A stretch of DNA of 64,000 nucleotides, from assembly GCA_017163975.1 (NCBI GenBank), contig JAFFSR010000307.1, positions 124,001 to 188,000 of the forward strand. Reading direction: 5' to 3'. Positions 45,445-57,049 of this stretch are shown one piece after another. How positions within the stretch are numbered: the stretch's first letter is position 1; every line of letters starts with the position of its first letter. The notes beneath the pieces are model-generated. The model saw only the letters and a list, made by a program, of their open reading frames with translations. It made no database searches and was not told where the DNA came from. A program made the translations under genes and the position numbers. This DNA comes from Anastatus disparis. Taxonomy: Eukaryota; Arthropoda; Insecta; Hymenoptera; Eupelmidae.

Positions 45445-46410
45445 AGGTTAACGTGATGTACTAGAATGTATGGTTAATTGGTAGTTACCGACATTGTACT
45501 TTGTCGAAGTTTTAATCTTTATTCGAAAATTTCCTGAAATATCTCTATTATATGTTCTTTGTTAATCAAAGTAGAAGGCTGTAATATAGAGATATTTTTA
45601 AAATTCATAGATTAAGAATGAAAAGTTTGGAAAACTTTAATGTCGGTATTTTCCATCACCAATAGTTTGATTCTTCAATTTTTTTTTTAAAACGAAGCAA
45701 TAAAATCAATTCGTTCTCATTAAATAAATTCTACTTTTTGTGATTCGATATACGAATTTCTCTTAATTTTTTGCTAAAATTATTATTTTTTGCAAATTAT
45801 TAATTCTTTGATTAGAAAAGGACATAGATGTGTGACTTCCTAATTACAGATTTTTTTATGCTCTACAAGCTAGTTATGAAAAAAATTGGCCTCAAATTTA
45901 AAAACAATAAGAAAAACTGATAGACATATACCCTCGAGAAAATCACATACGCTAGAGACCTTATAGAACTACACTATAAATTTATTTAGTTTTAAAAATT
46001 GGTAAAACATTGTTAAAAACGCAAAAATCAGATGATATTCCATTTTCAATCATTTACGGACTTATTTTATACTCTTACTAGGAGAGTGTATGACTTCGCA
46101 AAAGTAGCAGAAGTATTGTTATTCGAATTTAAATCGATGCCAATGCATCCTACTCAGCTAGATTGATTGAGCAATTGCAGAGGGGGTTAATACTTTACTA
46201 ACCTCTTAAGCTTGCAGGTTGATTTAAAGTGGTTATAGGATTATGAAGTTTTGTTATGACAAAAGTAATGTATGTAAGGATGTATATCTTCCTGTACTAT
46301 ATAGTTATATTGTAAAATTTAAGCTTTAGACCACCCACCTCCCCTTCCCCTAGTACCCCGATCACCATTTTTAGAAGATGGTGAAAGATCTTTTCTTAAA
46401 TTAACATTAA
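45445..46410. other. AT-rich sequence without recognised features
   Basis: No open frame of note, no tandem or inverted repeat that I can support. Confidence 0.5.
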
Positions 46411-46680
46411 ACAAAGTAAAACGTGCAACATATTTCGAATACTTACGTACTTATGAAATAAATACTTATAATAAATATAAAGAAAGAGTTATAGTTTTGG
46501 GTTTCTTAGAATATAAAACACAAATTTACAGTTTGTTTGATGAAGCATGTCAAGTAATATTGCCAATATAATCACAAAACTTTTTTGCAGGTTTTCTATT
46601 AAACATTAAAGGTAATACGTAATGTAGGAAAAATACTAAAGTTTTTCCAAGGAAGATTTTAAGATGACTGCGGATATTAG
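46411..46680 (+). pseudogene. Helitron helicase fragment
   Basis: Reads RATYFEYLRTYEINTYNKYK, then FLEYKTQIYSLFDEACQVIL, a stop in LPI-TAA, and FFAGFLLN. This is colinear with the helicase region at 63009-63190 (LRTYENVTYNTYKETALAM, IFEEACHVMLPVQLRKFFAC) and matches the segment just before the PIF1-like ATPase domain of Helitron Rep/Hel proteins. The ATPase part is absent; sequence after ~46680 is non-coding. Several substitutions and stops show decay. Confidence 0.75.
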
Positions 46681-47073
46681 GTGAAGTTTCATTTTTTAAG
46701 TTTAAGAATCAAGCATTTCATATGTGGAATTTTTAAGATCTTTTAATTTACTGTCATTTTTTGGGAACCATAGAATAGTAAAATACTTGAAAATCCAAAA
46801 AATTTTATGAACTAAAAGAATAATTTATAAACTATAAAATGAAATTTAACTTAGCCTCTGTAGTTGTTTTAATAAAAAATATGAAAGTGTTGAGTACGGA
46901 GAAAATTTTTAATCTAAAGATGTTCCATCACTTAAATCTAGATTAGAAAAATACATCCTATAATGTTTAATCAATCAAATGCTGGTCAAAAAATATTTTT
47001 TCATACCATCTCTGCCGGAAATGCGATCTTCGTCCCTGCGTACCTTGGCCGAAATACCGATTTCCTTGCCGGC
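46681..47073. other. AT-rich sequence without recognised features
   Basis: Nothing supportable seen apart from possible decayed downstream Helitron sequence. Confidence 0.4.
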
Positions 47074-47085
47074 TAACTAGATGGC
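47074..47085 (+). promoter_or_regulatory. CTCF-like core motif
   Basis: TAACTAGATGGC matches ten of twelve positions of the CTCF core CCASYAGRKGGC and continues GCGC. It lies in a locally GC-richer block (46995-47160), the least repeat-like part of the window. Binding is not demonstrated. Confidence 0.3.
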
Positions 47086-48003
47086 GCGCACACCGGGATA
47101 AAAGAAAATCAAAGCCCGTACGCGTGTTTTCGAGTGTCATATACAGTGAGTGTTAGTGAGCGCTTATAAGAACGTAGTCAATGTGTAAAAGAAAGACAAA
47201 CTTAAAAGTAAGAACAGAGCGAACAGTCTTTCTGTTTTGCATCAATTATACACCTTCCGACATGAATATCTATCACTACAAGTCGCTGCGGGCAACGAGT
47301 AAAGAAGTGAGAACAAAAGAGAGAGAAAAAAAGCGTGGTCGCGACATTGTAAGGTATATAGCACGCCGTCATATATATGCGCGTGCACATGTTTTATCGT
47401 TCGTTCGTTTCCTTTGTTTCGGGCTTTTTAACATCCGTCAACGTTTCGTCACTCGCATTCACTCGTGACTAGTATTTTTTTAAATATTTTTTCTTACATA
47501 AAATCATGAAAAAAGCCGCGTCCATTCGGTCCAACGCTCAATTTTTTCTGAGATATGAGCTGTTTTGTTTGCTTTGTTAAAAAATTTGTAACTTCTTTAT
47601 AGTTTTACAATTTTTGATACTACTTATTCTATAAGGTTTTTACTAATTGCATATTAAAGTTAAGATTAAAACGATTTAATTAAAAAAAACGTTTTCAGAA
47701 AGCTCAAGTTGTTTAAAAGTTATGAGGGAATAAAAATAGCGCAAATATTTAGCTGAAGATATGCATTGAAAATAAATGCTGTATTTTAGTCTGAATTTCA
47801 TTTTAATTTTCTTCCCTTTATAACTTTTGAACGACTTGAGTTTTTTGGACAGGTTTTTGAGAAAAATTTGTTATCACAGAATGTCTTACTTTTTAAACAA
47901 TTTATAACTATGGTTTAAAACGACCGAAAAATTAAGAAAAAAATTAAAATTTAGGTCTCAGACTGTATTTTTATAATTCATGAAAAAAGATTTAATTACT
48001 TAG
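47086..48003. other. Low-repeat block with a short unassigned open frame
   Basis: 47181-47468 is open on + for 95 codons, basic and low-complexity in part (KEREKKRGRD), with no known domain, so coding is doubtful. 47480-47960 is AT-rich with an inverted pair AGCTCAAGTTGTTTAAAAGT (~47700) and its partner (~47825), perhaps a decayed TIR element. Confidence 0.3.
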
Positions 48004-48474
48004 TATTGTAATTTTGCTACTTACGTTATAAAATTAACTGTTAGGTTAAGTCTAGACCGATCCGATGTGCATGTACACATAAACGTAGACTTGGCGGTAT
48101 TTTTTGTGGTTCTGTTCCATTGTATTTATTCTTATTAGAAGTTTACTGTTTCTCGAAAGAGTGAATCTAAGTTAGTTTCTCATTCACGGTTGAAGTCGCA
48201 AAGCAAAAAAAAAAATCAGTTTGTTATTGCAAAGAAATCTATTCTGAGGGTGGCACAATAGAGCTAGATAAATTAAATATACTAAATACCATGAATATGA
48301 AACTTGTTTGTATTTATTCTTGATCAAGAAATAGTAAACTTTTTGCAAGAATGCATGCAATGAAAAAGAACTACAATGGGAAAGTGCAAAGTCTATGTTT
48401 ATATGCATATGTACATAGGGTCGGTTTGGACTCAGCCTAATAGTAAATTTTATAACATCAATAGCAAAATTATA
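48004..48474. mobile_element. ~470-bp inverted-repeat element
   Basis: Arms of ~150 bp (48004-~48155 and ~48320-48474) share TTTTGCTA, ATAAAATT, TTAGG(T/C)T(A/G)AGTC and CATAAACGTAGACTT-like blocks as diverged reverse complements. Older than the other palindromes here. No gene. Confidence 0.7.
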
Positions 48475-49289
48475 CTGCAAGGTAATGAGATTTTTTATTA
48501 AAAATCATACACATACAATTAAAAACCTTTATTTTGTTTTATCACCAAGAAATTTATTAATTCTCTAAGAAAAGATGCAAAAATGAGAAGAATCAGCTAT
48601 CACAGAGTTGATATCTGAAATTTTCAAAATTCCTAAAATCGTCATTTCTTTGGTCCTAGAGCACCTAGAAATTCTTCAAACGCTTGAATTAAAAGTCTAT
48701 AGTAATATCATAAGTTTAATAATTCATCTAAAATATGTTACAACTCGGAGAACATTTATATTACTAAAAATACATTACGCTAACGCTGCTAAAGATGTAA
48801 AAATAAGAAAATTTCAGAGTTCTTAATTTCATAATTTAAATCAGATACCATCAACAACACAAAGATAATTTTGATGTTTGTGCTTTGAAACAAAAGTCCT
48901 AAAAGATGAACATACACTATGTATTAAGAGCAGGTCCTATATCTCTATCCTTTTCTAACCCAAAATTCATTTTTCTGCAAAACCTAATAATTGTAGCAAA
49001 AAATAAGAAGAAAGTCCCATCTCGTATAGTAAAAAGCAATATTTTCTCTAATGAGGAAAAATTATTTGTATTGCTTCGATTTTAAGAAAACTTTGAAAAA
49101 CTAAATTGATAAAAATAATTTTTCCTTATCAAAGAAAATATTTTTTAACAATTTTAGCAATTTTTACTATTTTTCGAAAATGGTCAAAAACACGATTTCC
49201 ACTATTTTTCTAAACTTCGAAGTACTGTATGTCAATCAATTTTTAACCAAAAGCAACACATAAAAAAATGGTACATTGTAAAACTAGGG
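48475..49289. repeat. AT-rich, partly dispersed repeat
   Basis: 48860-49090 resembles 34060-34369; the rest is AT-rich with no supportable feature. Confidence 0.4.
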
Positions 49290-49720
49290 AGTAAAGTCTT
49301 ATATTTATCTCGAGGGTGAATTTGCAACCCGAGTAAGCGAAGCGAAGCAAGGAGAGCAAATACCCGAGGATCGCATAAGGTGCTTCATTCCCAGCTCAAC
49401 TGTGGCCACTTATTAATTCAAAAAAAGCGGGCTTAATTAGAAAAAATTAAAATAAAATTTTCAAAAATATATTAGATTTTATGAATTTTTTATTTTACGG
49501 GAGGAATGAAATTTAGTAAGAAAAAGAACTTATCTCTCGCTATATTAGCGGGAGAAAAGTTCTTATTTCCCACAAAATTTTAGACGTAAGATATGGCTTT
49601 CTTTCTTTTGGTTCGCTTTTCAAGTTAACAAAAAGACTATTTCTGTTGAGGTGGGAATATATAGTTTTATTTTAACCCTCCAGGCTCAAAGTAGGATTTC
49701 CCTGCCTGCCTAAGCAGGCG
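49290..49720. repeat. Isolated remnant of the foldback-array family
   Basis: Contains GTAAGCGAAGCGAAGCAAGG and CAAATACCCGAGG (compare the loop blocks near 24560 and 25540), GTGGCCACTTATTAATTC, and one palindromic unit GCGGGAGAAAAGTTC (49549-49563). A second family member outside the large array. Confidence 0.55.
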
Positions 49721-50026
49721 GGAAAGTGTTTCTTCGCTTTTGTCGGGTTCGAAAATAGTATATGCACCATGGGTGCAAAGAAAATTTATGTCCTTCGTGT
49801 AAATTTAGTAAACTCACGCTTAGGCCAACATTCCTGATCTCACACTGGGAACTTACTTGGTACATAATGAACTGTTATGTGCCAAATCGAATACGTTTAG
49901 TAGAAATAGTAAGAGTTAAACGTAGAAATATATAGAAAAATTTAAAATACTGCGAAATGGCGTATTTGACTCTCTGAATTATCATATCTCATCGAAAAAA
50001 TATTTAGAAGGCTGAAATTTGTCATG
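49721..50026. other. No recognised feature
   Basis: AT-rich spacer up to the TIR at 50027. Confidence 0.4.
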
Positions 50027-50760
50027 TGACTGATTCCATTCAGGTTCATGCAGGCCGTCACTGATCAAATTTTTTTTCTCTTTTAGGTAATAAAAATACC
50101 TTTCAATATGTATATAAAGATAAAATTTACCTCGTAGAACAGTCAAAAATATATTTTTTGCTTGCTATAGCCTATTTAGTGTTGGGTGTAAAAATGAAAA
50201 TTAAAAAATTGAAAATGAACCTCAATTTAAAAATTGCCGTAGCACCGTCAACTTTTGACCTTTTTAAACGTTCTTTTGATGAAAATGTGCAAAATTTAGT
50301 CTAGCTTTGAGTGTTGTTCCGGTTTTTCCTATACGAGTTGATCTCTCTGAGTTATTCATAAGAAACCGGAAAAAGCGATTTTTTTTAAACGCGATTTTTT
50401 CAAAAAATATTTTTTTTTAATTTTTATATGTTTTTATACATAAAAAATACTCACTTTTGGAATAGGTAAGAATATGCAATTTTGTCTTATTTTTTTCAAA
50501 CAAATTTTTAAACGATTTTTTTTGTATTTTCCATTTTAAAGCATTGATACCATGGTGCATCATGTCATTTTTACAAACATTACGTCTTTTTACAAATCGT
50601 TTATGCTTTTACTTATTATTTTATTAGAAATATTAACAAAAATCTTTAAAATAAACCCCCGATCAAATTTTTTGATCAATTAGAACCGAAGTTATGACGA
50701 TTTTAAGTTTGAAAAAATGTTAAAATTAAATATAATCTGTTATTTAGATTAAAGAATACG

Positions 50761-51689
50761 TAAGTTATTCTTTTTTTTTTAATTTTGTTAAAATAAAAAT
50801 ATTATTTTTGTTATTTATTAAAATTATTGCAACAAGTCAATAATTGCATATTTATGATTAAAATGAAGTAAAAATTTTCTTTAATTAAATATGAAAAATT
50901 CAATCGATAAAGTAGATCAGTTTCAATTTATTACTAATATGAAAAGAAAAATAATATTAAAAAAAATTTTATTTACTCATTGAATGCACTAAAAATAGTT
51001 CATACAATTTTTTATAAAAAAAGATTTCGCAATTATAAAATTTTTTTTAAATTAAATACTAATTCAAATTTGAATGAAAAGCCCGCCGTAGGCCGGTTTG
51101 CGTGTTCGAATCTCATTCGCCGAAGGACCAAGAGAGAAGCGCAGCGCTCCTTGTCTCTCACTATTGGTAAGAGAGAGAGGCAAAGAGACGCGATGCTATA
51201 GCATCGGTACAGTGTTACACTTATCTACAACATTATTTCAATCAATTTCTTAATCGTTTAACTTAATGGATAAGGGAGTTATTAAAGAAATAATTCAGGT
51301 TAAGCATTTTTTTTCATTATGAGATAATTTTAATATTTCAAATCAATTAATAGATAAAGTAATTGTCATTAAAAATATATCAGTTAAACTAAGTTCGAAT
51401 CCTTAGAGTAAACGGGGCTCTCAAAGCATCTAATTAACAGTAAAGACTTTAGAAGGGGAATCAATTGAATAAATGGATTATCTTTATGAAGAAAACATAG
51501 TGATTTTATGATTAAATATATATTATAATATAAGGTACTCTCCATGAATAAGTTTGCATTTTAAGGGTGATTTCTTATTTAAGTAATATATCTATTATCT
51601 TATGTAGTATATAGGTGACGGTATACATGTACACTGAAAATATTGTAATTTCATCAAATCTTTCATGTCCTTCACTTTAATGTAAATCT
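50761..51689. other. AT-rich spacer with one GC-richer block
   Basis: 51080-51200 is less AT-rich, with GCCCGCCGTAGGCCGG, a CGAATCTCATTCG stretch, AGCGCAGCGCT and a CGATGCTATAGCATCG hairpin. The open frame 50980-51201 shows no known domain. Nothing else recognised. Confidence 0.35.
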
Positions 51690-51925
51690 TTATATCATAC
51701 ATATATAGAAAGAGTGTACTACTCGAACAAAATCATTAATAAATATAATAAATAATGGTGCTAACAGTTTGAATTCCTGAGGGATGCCAGTCAGGACACT
51801 GATTGTATGTGACTGGAAGTTACCAATCTTAAAAACTTGCTTTCTATCAATGAGATAAGCTTCAAACCATTTAAGTAGTTGGCCATCAATTCCATATTTT
51901 TTAAGCTTACATAATACCCACACAC
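51690..51925 (-). pseudogene. LINE reverse transcriptase fragment
   Basis: Reads LCKLKKYGIDGQLLKWFEAYLI-type sequence, then DRKQVFKIGNFQS, SVLTGIPQEFKLLAPLF and IIFINDFV. This is the thumb-side of an RT palm domain (GIPQ block, FINDL-like block) from a LINE family other than the CT-targeted one. Cut on the left before the FADD motif and on the right by the 152-bp satellite. Decayed but frame-preserving. Confidence 0.7.
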
Positions 51926-51933
51926 CATGAAAA

Positions 51934-53215
51934 ATATCATTGGAATATTCCGAAATAAAGATTCCAAGAAAGATTCCGTTGAAAGATTGATGAATCATTG
52001 CACCGAAAGATTTCATGGAAGCTTTATAGAAGACTCCGTTTTCCTTTCGGGGAAATGTTGGGAATTTTCACTGGAATATTTCAAATTAAGTCTCCTGGAA
52101 GATTCAGTAAACCTTCCAAGGAAGATTCCGCTAGAAGATTGATGAATCATTGCACCGAAAGATTTCATGGAAGCTTGGATAGAAGACTCCGTTTACCTTT
52201 CAGCAAAATATTAAAAATTGTCATTAAAACGTTCCAGTGGAAGGCTCCTGAAAGCTTCCGTAAACCTTCCAAGGAAGATTCCGTTGAAAGATTGATGAAT
52301 CATTGCACCGAAAGATTTCATGGAAGCTTTATAAAAGACTCTGTTTTCCTTTCGGGGAAAAATGAGAATTTTCACTGGAATATTCCGACTTAAATCTCCT
52401 GGAAGATTCCGTAAACCTTCCAAGGAAGATTCCGTTGGAAGATTGATGAATCATTGCACCGAAAGATTTCATGGAAGCTTGAATGGAAGACTCCGTTTAC
52501 CTTTCAGCGAAACATAGAAAATTGTCATTGAAACATTTCAGTAGAAGGCTCCTAAAAGCTTCCGCAAACCTTCCGAGAAAGATTCCGTTGAAAGATTGAT
52601 GAATCATTGCACTGAAAGATTTCATGGAAGCTTGAATGGAAGACTCCGTTTACCTTTCAGCGAAACATTGAAAATTGTCATTGAAACATTTCAGTGGAAG
52701 GCTCCTAGAAGATTCCGTAAACCTTCCAAGGAAGATTCCGTTGGAAGATTGATGAATCATTGCACCGAAAGATTACATGAAAGCTTGAATAGAAGAATCC
52801 GTTTACCTTTCAGCGAAATATTAGAAATTGTCATTAAAACGTTCCAGTGGAAGGCTCCTGAAAGCTTCCGTGAACCTTCCAAGGAAGATTCCGTTGAAAG
52901 ATTGATGAATCATTGCACCGAAAGATTTCATGGAAGCTTGAATGGAAGACTCCGTTTTCCTTTCAGTGAAATATTGAAGATTTTTACTGAAATATTCCGG
53001 TTCGAGTATCCTGGAAGCTTCCGTAAACCTTGCATGGAAGGTCCTGTTGGAAGATTGATGAATTATTGCAGGGTAAGACCTAAGGAAGCTCTAAGGAAGA
53101 CTGCATTTATCTTGCAGCTAAATATTGGAAATTTTTGACTGAAGCATTCGGGCCAAAGGCTCCAGGAAGCTTTCGTAAACATTCCATGGAAGATTCCATC
53201 AGTAGACTAATGAAT
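51934..53215 (+). repeat. 152-bp tandem satellite
   Basis: GATGAATCATTGCACC-type block at 51990, 52141, 52294, 52445, 52598, 52751, 52904 and 53057 (spacing 151-153), about eight to nine units. Units share GAAAGATTTCATGGAAGCTT, AGACTCCGTTT and TTCCAAGGAAGATTCCGTTG. At least two variants mix (CTTTCGGGG versus CTTTCAGCG). Because 153 is a multiple of three, a 51-residue repeat stays open for up to 180 codons (52596-53138); I do not treat it as a gene. Confidence 0.9.
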
Positions 53216-53620
53216 CAGAAATTATTATTTTGTATGGATGTAAAACGGACACTACACTAGCACTCATAAATATGGCTTATCCTCGTTCGTAAGTTTATAA
53301 AAAACAATGTTAATGACGCTATAGCTACACCGAAAAGACATTTTTATAAAAATAAGATAATTGTTATAAAAATGAGGTAATTTTTTTAACGAAGATGACT
53401 TTATTACAATAACAAAAAATAAGTCCTTTTCCATTCGAATTTTTTATTATATCTAATGACGATATTTTCCCAATACATTACTTGACACACCAAAAGGCGT
53501 TTTAAATAACGTCATTCAGTATGTTAGGGATTAGGACAAAAAATGACGTCGTTTAGTATGTTAAATGTTAACGAAAAATGACGTCATTTATTAATAACAA
53601 TGACGTCCTTTTTTATATAA
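53216..53620. other. Spacer with CRE-type palindromes
   Basis: AT-rich. 53503-53608 holds AACGTCATT, TGACGTCG (53543-53550), TGACGTCA (53579-53586, a perfect CRE) and TGACGTCC (53601-53608), spaced ~22-40 bp in a loosely repeated context. Regulatory use is unproven. Confidence 0.4.
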
Positions 53621-54797
53621 CTTTCCACATAGCATGAAATATTTCATTGAAAGATTCGGAATAAAACAGAAATATTGATATGAAATGTTTCTGAAATATT
53701 GATATGTCCGCCTTGAAGATTGATTTGAAATATTTCATGCAATGTTTCTGTATTATTCTTTCATGATTTTGTGAAATATTAATTTGTAATATTGTTGAAA
53801 AATTGCAGCAACTTTTGATTGAAAGATTCATGGAAGATTATAAATCTTTCAAGAAATTTTTCTGAAATATTTCTAAAATCTTTCATAAAATATTGATTCG
53901 TAATATTGTTGAAAGATTGCAGAAATATTTTATTAAAGGATTCATAAAAGATTATGAATCTTTCAAGAAATGTTTCTGAAATATTTCTAAAATTTTTCAT
54001 GAAATATTGATTTGTAATATTGGTGAAAGATTCTACTAGATATTATTTTTATTTTGTAAGAGTTGCATGTCAAACCATATTAGATACACATACATTTATT
54101 TGTTATTCAGAATTTAAGCACTTATTTATTTGTATCAAGAATTTTTGTCTTATATACTAAACGGGAGAACGTCCCACCACTTGCGAGAGTTTGTCAACCG
54201 CATTTACGATCACATGAAAATATAATCAAGTAGCCACCTGCTGGCAAGATGAAAGAATTGCTACGTACGCAAGATAACTACAAATATTTAGACAATATTT
54301 CTTCAATATTCCACTGTTATATTCATAAATTTTTTGGAATACTTCATGTAATATTTCTGGAATATTACAGAAATATTTCATGAAATATTTCTTGAAAAAT
54401 TTGCGCATTATTGATTTAAAATATTTTAAGGAATGGTGCAGTAATATTTCTTTAATATTTCAGTGTTATGTTCAAACATTTTTCCAAATACTTTATGAAA
54501 TATTTTTCAAATACAACAAGAATATTTCATGACATGTCTCTTGGAAAATTTGAGTAATATTAGTTTGAGACATTTTAAGAAATAATGTAACAACTAATTT
54601 GAATATTTCAGTGTCAGATTCAAAAATTTTTTGAAATAAAACATGAAATGTTCTAGCAATATTACAGAAATATTTTAATGGATTATTTAATATTCATAAA
54701 CTGAAATATTTCAAAGAAATATTAGTTTATCACTTATTTAATATTTCACTGAAATATTTCATTAATAATTTACGGAGGCTTCCAGTAAGCTTCCACT
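53621..54797. repeat. AT-rich satellite (GAAATATTTC motifs)
   Basis: Motifs TGAAATATTGATTTGTAATATT and TCTTTCA(A/T)GAAAT recur at ~100-120-bp intervals at 53690-54030, then ATATTTCTGGAATATT-type repeats at 54290-54780. A GC-richer island (54160-54260) interrupts. Confidence 0.65.
54233..54244 (-). promoter_or_regulatory. CTCF-like core motif
   Basis: GCCACCTGCTGG is an exact match to the reverse complement of CCASYAGRKGGC. It lies in the only GC-richer island between satellites. Binding not demonstrated. Confidence 0.3.
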
Positions 54798-54853
54798 GAA
54801 ATATTCCATGAAAAGTTTACGGAAGCTTCCGTAAACTTTTCATGGAATATTTC
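54798..54853. repeat. 56-bp perfect palindrome
   Basis: Two exact 28-bp arms with no spacer, centred between 54825 and 54826 (GGAAGCTTCC at the centre, GAAATATTCC at each end). Confidence 0.95.
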
Positions 54854-54859
54854 TTGATA

Positions 54860-55310
54860 ATCGTTTACATACTGCTATATATTTTTCAAATTTTATGAGT
54901 AATTCAACATCAGATAAAGGAACTGGTTTAATCTTTCATATAATATCTTCTTATAAATAATTGCATCAATTAATTTACGAGTGTACCAAACTGGGTAAAA
55001 ATACTAGGATTTCTTTTTTACTTTTAATGAATGTTTTATAATTACACTATTAATAGTACTATAGAAATCTTTAATAAGTTCATCAAAGTTGTATCGATCA
55101 TAAACAACTTGATCCCAATTAATCCTTGACAATTCGTCATTAACCAGTCCATAGTTAGTTCTTCGAAAATCAAGTACAAAGTTATCAAAAAACAATCCTT
55201 AAGAGTTATATAGTGGTATGTTAATATCAAATGTATCATGATAATCATCCAATCTAGACAATGGTTCAAGCGAGTCCTGACAAGATCAGTAAGCAAAAGA
55301 CATGAAAAAG
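54860..55310 (-). pseudogene. LINE endonuclease-to-RT linker fragment
   Basis: On the minus strand: PLSRLDDYHDTFDINIPLYN, a stop, then FVLDFRRTNYGLVNDELSRI and NWDQVVYDRYNFDELIKDFY. This is the pattern at the end of the endonuclease and start of the linker in L2/CR1/Jockey-type ORF2 (YDFRKANYDLLNEYL-like, INWD). It is a family other than the CT-targeted copies, perhaps the same source as 51690-51925. Confidence 0.6.
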
Positions 55311-55434
55311 AGGTTCAAAGTATTATTAGACTTATTTACAAAGGCATTAAGTTATTTGACATTAAGAGCATGACGAAGCTGTCCGCCTTCTAATAATATT
55401 TCCAATCTTAACTTATGACTAAACGATGCGTTTA

Positions 55435-55690
55435 ATCGAGTTTCTTTGCTACAAAGAAAAAATTTGTAAGATTAAACTCTAGTGCGGACAACTCAAGAAA
55501 TCCACCAAAATATTATACATACAAAGTTATAATAAAATCTTTCAATATGTCGTATTTTAAGGTTAGGTTTGTCGAGTTTGATATCTAATTTCCAATCCAA
55601 GCTCATAAAAAATAACAAGTCCAAATGAATTTTCATTTTAACAAAAATTATTGTATAAATATAGCTTTAGTGCGGACAAGTCATTATATT
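55435..55690 (-). repeat. Dispersed repeat shared with the foldback loop
   Basis: Reverse complement of 25590-25750: AGGTTAGGTTTGTCGAG, GATATC(C/T)AATTT and CTAGTGCGGACAACT blocks, mostly identical by eye. The CTTTAGTGCGGACAA block recurs at ~55664. Confidence 0.65.
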
Positions 55691-55693
55691 TGT

Positions 55694-55966
55694 TTAATTT
55701 AAGAATTTAAAAAGATATTGATAAAATAAGGAAAGCAAAACTCGATTGCTGCAGCTCCGACATGCCGTTAAACATATTAACAAATGAGGATAGGTTTTGA
55801 ACAATGTCTCTCTTGTGAAGTAAATCATCATGACAATTTCATCAATTTTCAAATAATAATTTCTCACGTTCGTTATAATTTCACTATCCAAAGAATGGCC
55901 ACAATAGTTCTCAGGATTTTTGTAAATATCTTTATTATCTAACAATGATCTTGTTTGATCTACCAA
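55694..55966 (-). other. Unrecognised 90-codon open frame
   Basis: Contains YCGHSLDSEIITNVRNYY and a hydrophobic C-terminal part. No family recognised. Surrounded by TE debris; may be a decayed transposon gene or chance. Confidence 0.2.
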
Positions 55967-56029
55967 TGAACATTTACATTTGATAAAACTGATAATAAAT
56001 AATTTTAGGAAATTTTGCTTGGTATAAGA

Positions 56030-56775
56030 CTTAATAACCGCACTTTCTCAAGAAAATTTGAACAATTATCTGAAGCAATTTTAATATTTTCGAGCCGTTT
56101 CCCACGCAGCATGGAATATTTATAGAAGCTTCCCGGAATATTGGCACGGAAGATTTGAAATATTTTAGAAATCTTTCATGGAATATTCCTGTAATATTCG
56201 TATGTTCTTGATTTTTCTTACATTGGAATATTCCATGGAATATTGTTGGAAGATTCCGAGAATATTTCATTGGAAGATTTGGGTCATCTCAAATCTTCCA
56301 TTGAAATATTTCAGGAATCTTGCATCAATATTTCATGGAAGATTTCCGGAACGTCGGAACGAAAGATTTGAAACATTTCATGAACCTCTAATGAACTATG
56401 CACGAAAGATTTAAGGAATCTTTCGTGCTATATTCCATAAATTATTTCTGGAAGATTTTAGAAATCCATCGTAAAATATTCCGTTGAATATTTATAGAAT
56501 ATATGCAGAATATTGACACGGAAGATTTGAAATATTTCAGGAATCTTTCGTGAAATATTCCTTTAATATTCGTATGTCCTTGATTCTTCTCACATTGGAA
56601 TATCCCATAAAATATTCTTGAGAGATTTCAAGAATATTTCAATGGATGGTTTGGGTAATCTCACATCTTTCATAAAATGTTCCTGGAAGATATTTGGAAG
56701 ATTCAGAGTTTTCGATCTACCACGAAATATTTCTGAAATATTTGATAAAAGGTTGTGAAATGCTTTAAGATGATA

Positions 56776-56776
<1 letters not shown>
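56030..56776. repeat. GGAATATTCC-rich satellite
   Basis: Units share GGAAGATTTGAAATATTT, CTTTC(A/G)TG(G/A)AATATTCC, TAATATTCGTATGT and ATTGGAATAT(T/C)CCAT. Two blocks (56140-56300 and 56515-56680) are near-copies ~375 bp apart. Confidence 0.75.
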
Positions 56777-56829
<53 letters not shown>

Positions 56830-57015
56830 ATAACACATTAAACTTATACATCAATTAATATACGCATACATAAACATTTAGTTATAAAATTGCTTTACAT
56901 ATCCGCTTCGACTGTACACAACAAAGCGCCGATACCCTTACGCTTATACAGTAAGTCAGGTATCTTCCAACTGCTTGGGGATGAAACTCCCATTTAACAA
57001 ACATCCCCCTATTGG
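56777..57015 (+). repeat. (TA)n and dispersed repeat (second copy of 21030-21360)
   Basis: About 50 bp of TA, then ACACATTAAACTTATACAT, ACATATCCGC, GCTTGGGGATGAAAC and CCCCTATTGGC, matching 21030-21360 in order. Confidence 0.65.
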
Positions 57016-57049
57016 CGTTACTGGAAACCTCCCGTAACGTTCCGCGCAA

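Noticed and set aside
47181..47468. 95-codon open frame as a host gene
   Set aside because: No domain, partly low-complexity basic sequence, no supporting context; left as unassigned.
51085..51130. Possible tRNA or tRNA-derived SINE (GTTCGAATC box-B-like word)
   Set aside because: The T-arm does not pair, and no A box or acceptor stem is visible.
51998..53138. 131- and 180-codon frames with a 51-residue repeat
   Set aside because: Satellite with 151-153-bp units; no start context, no known domain. Kept as a finding only.
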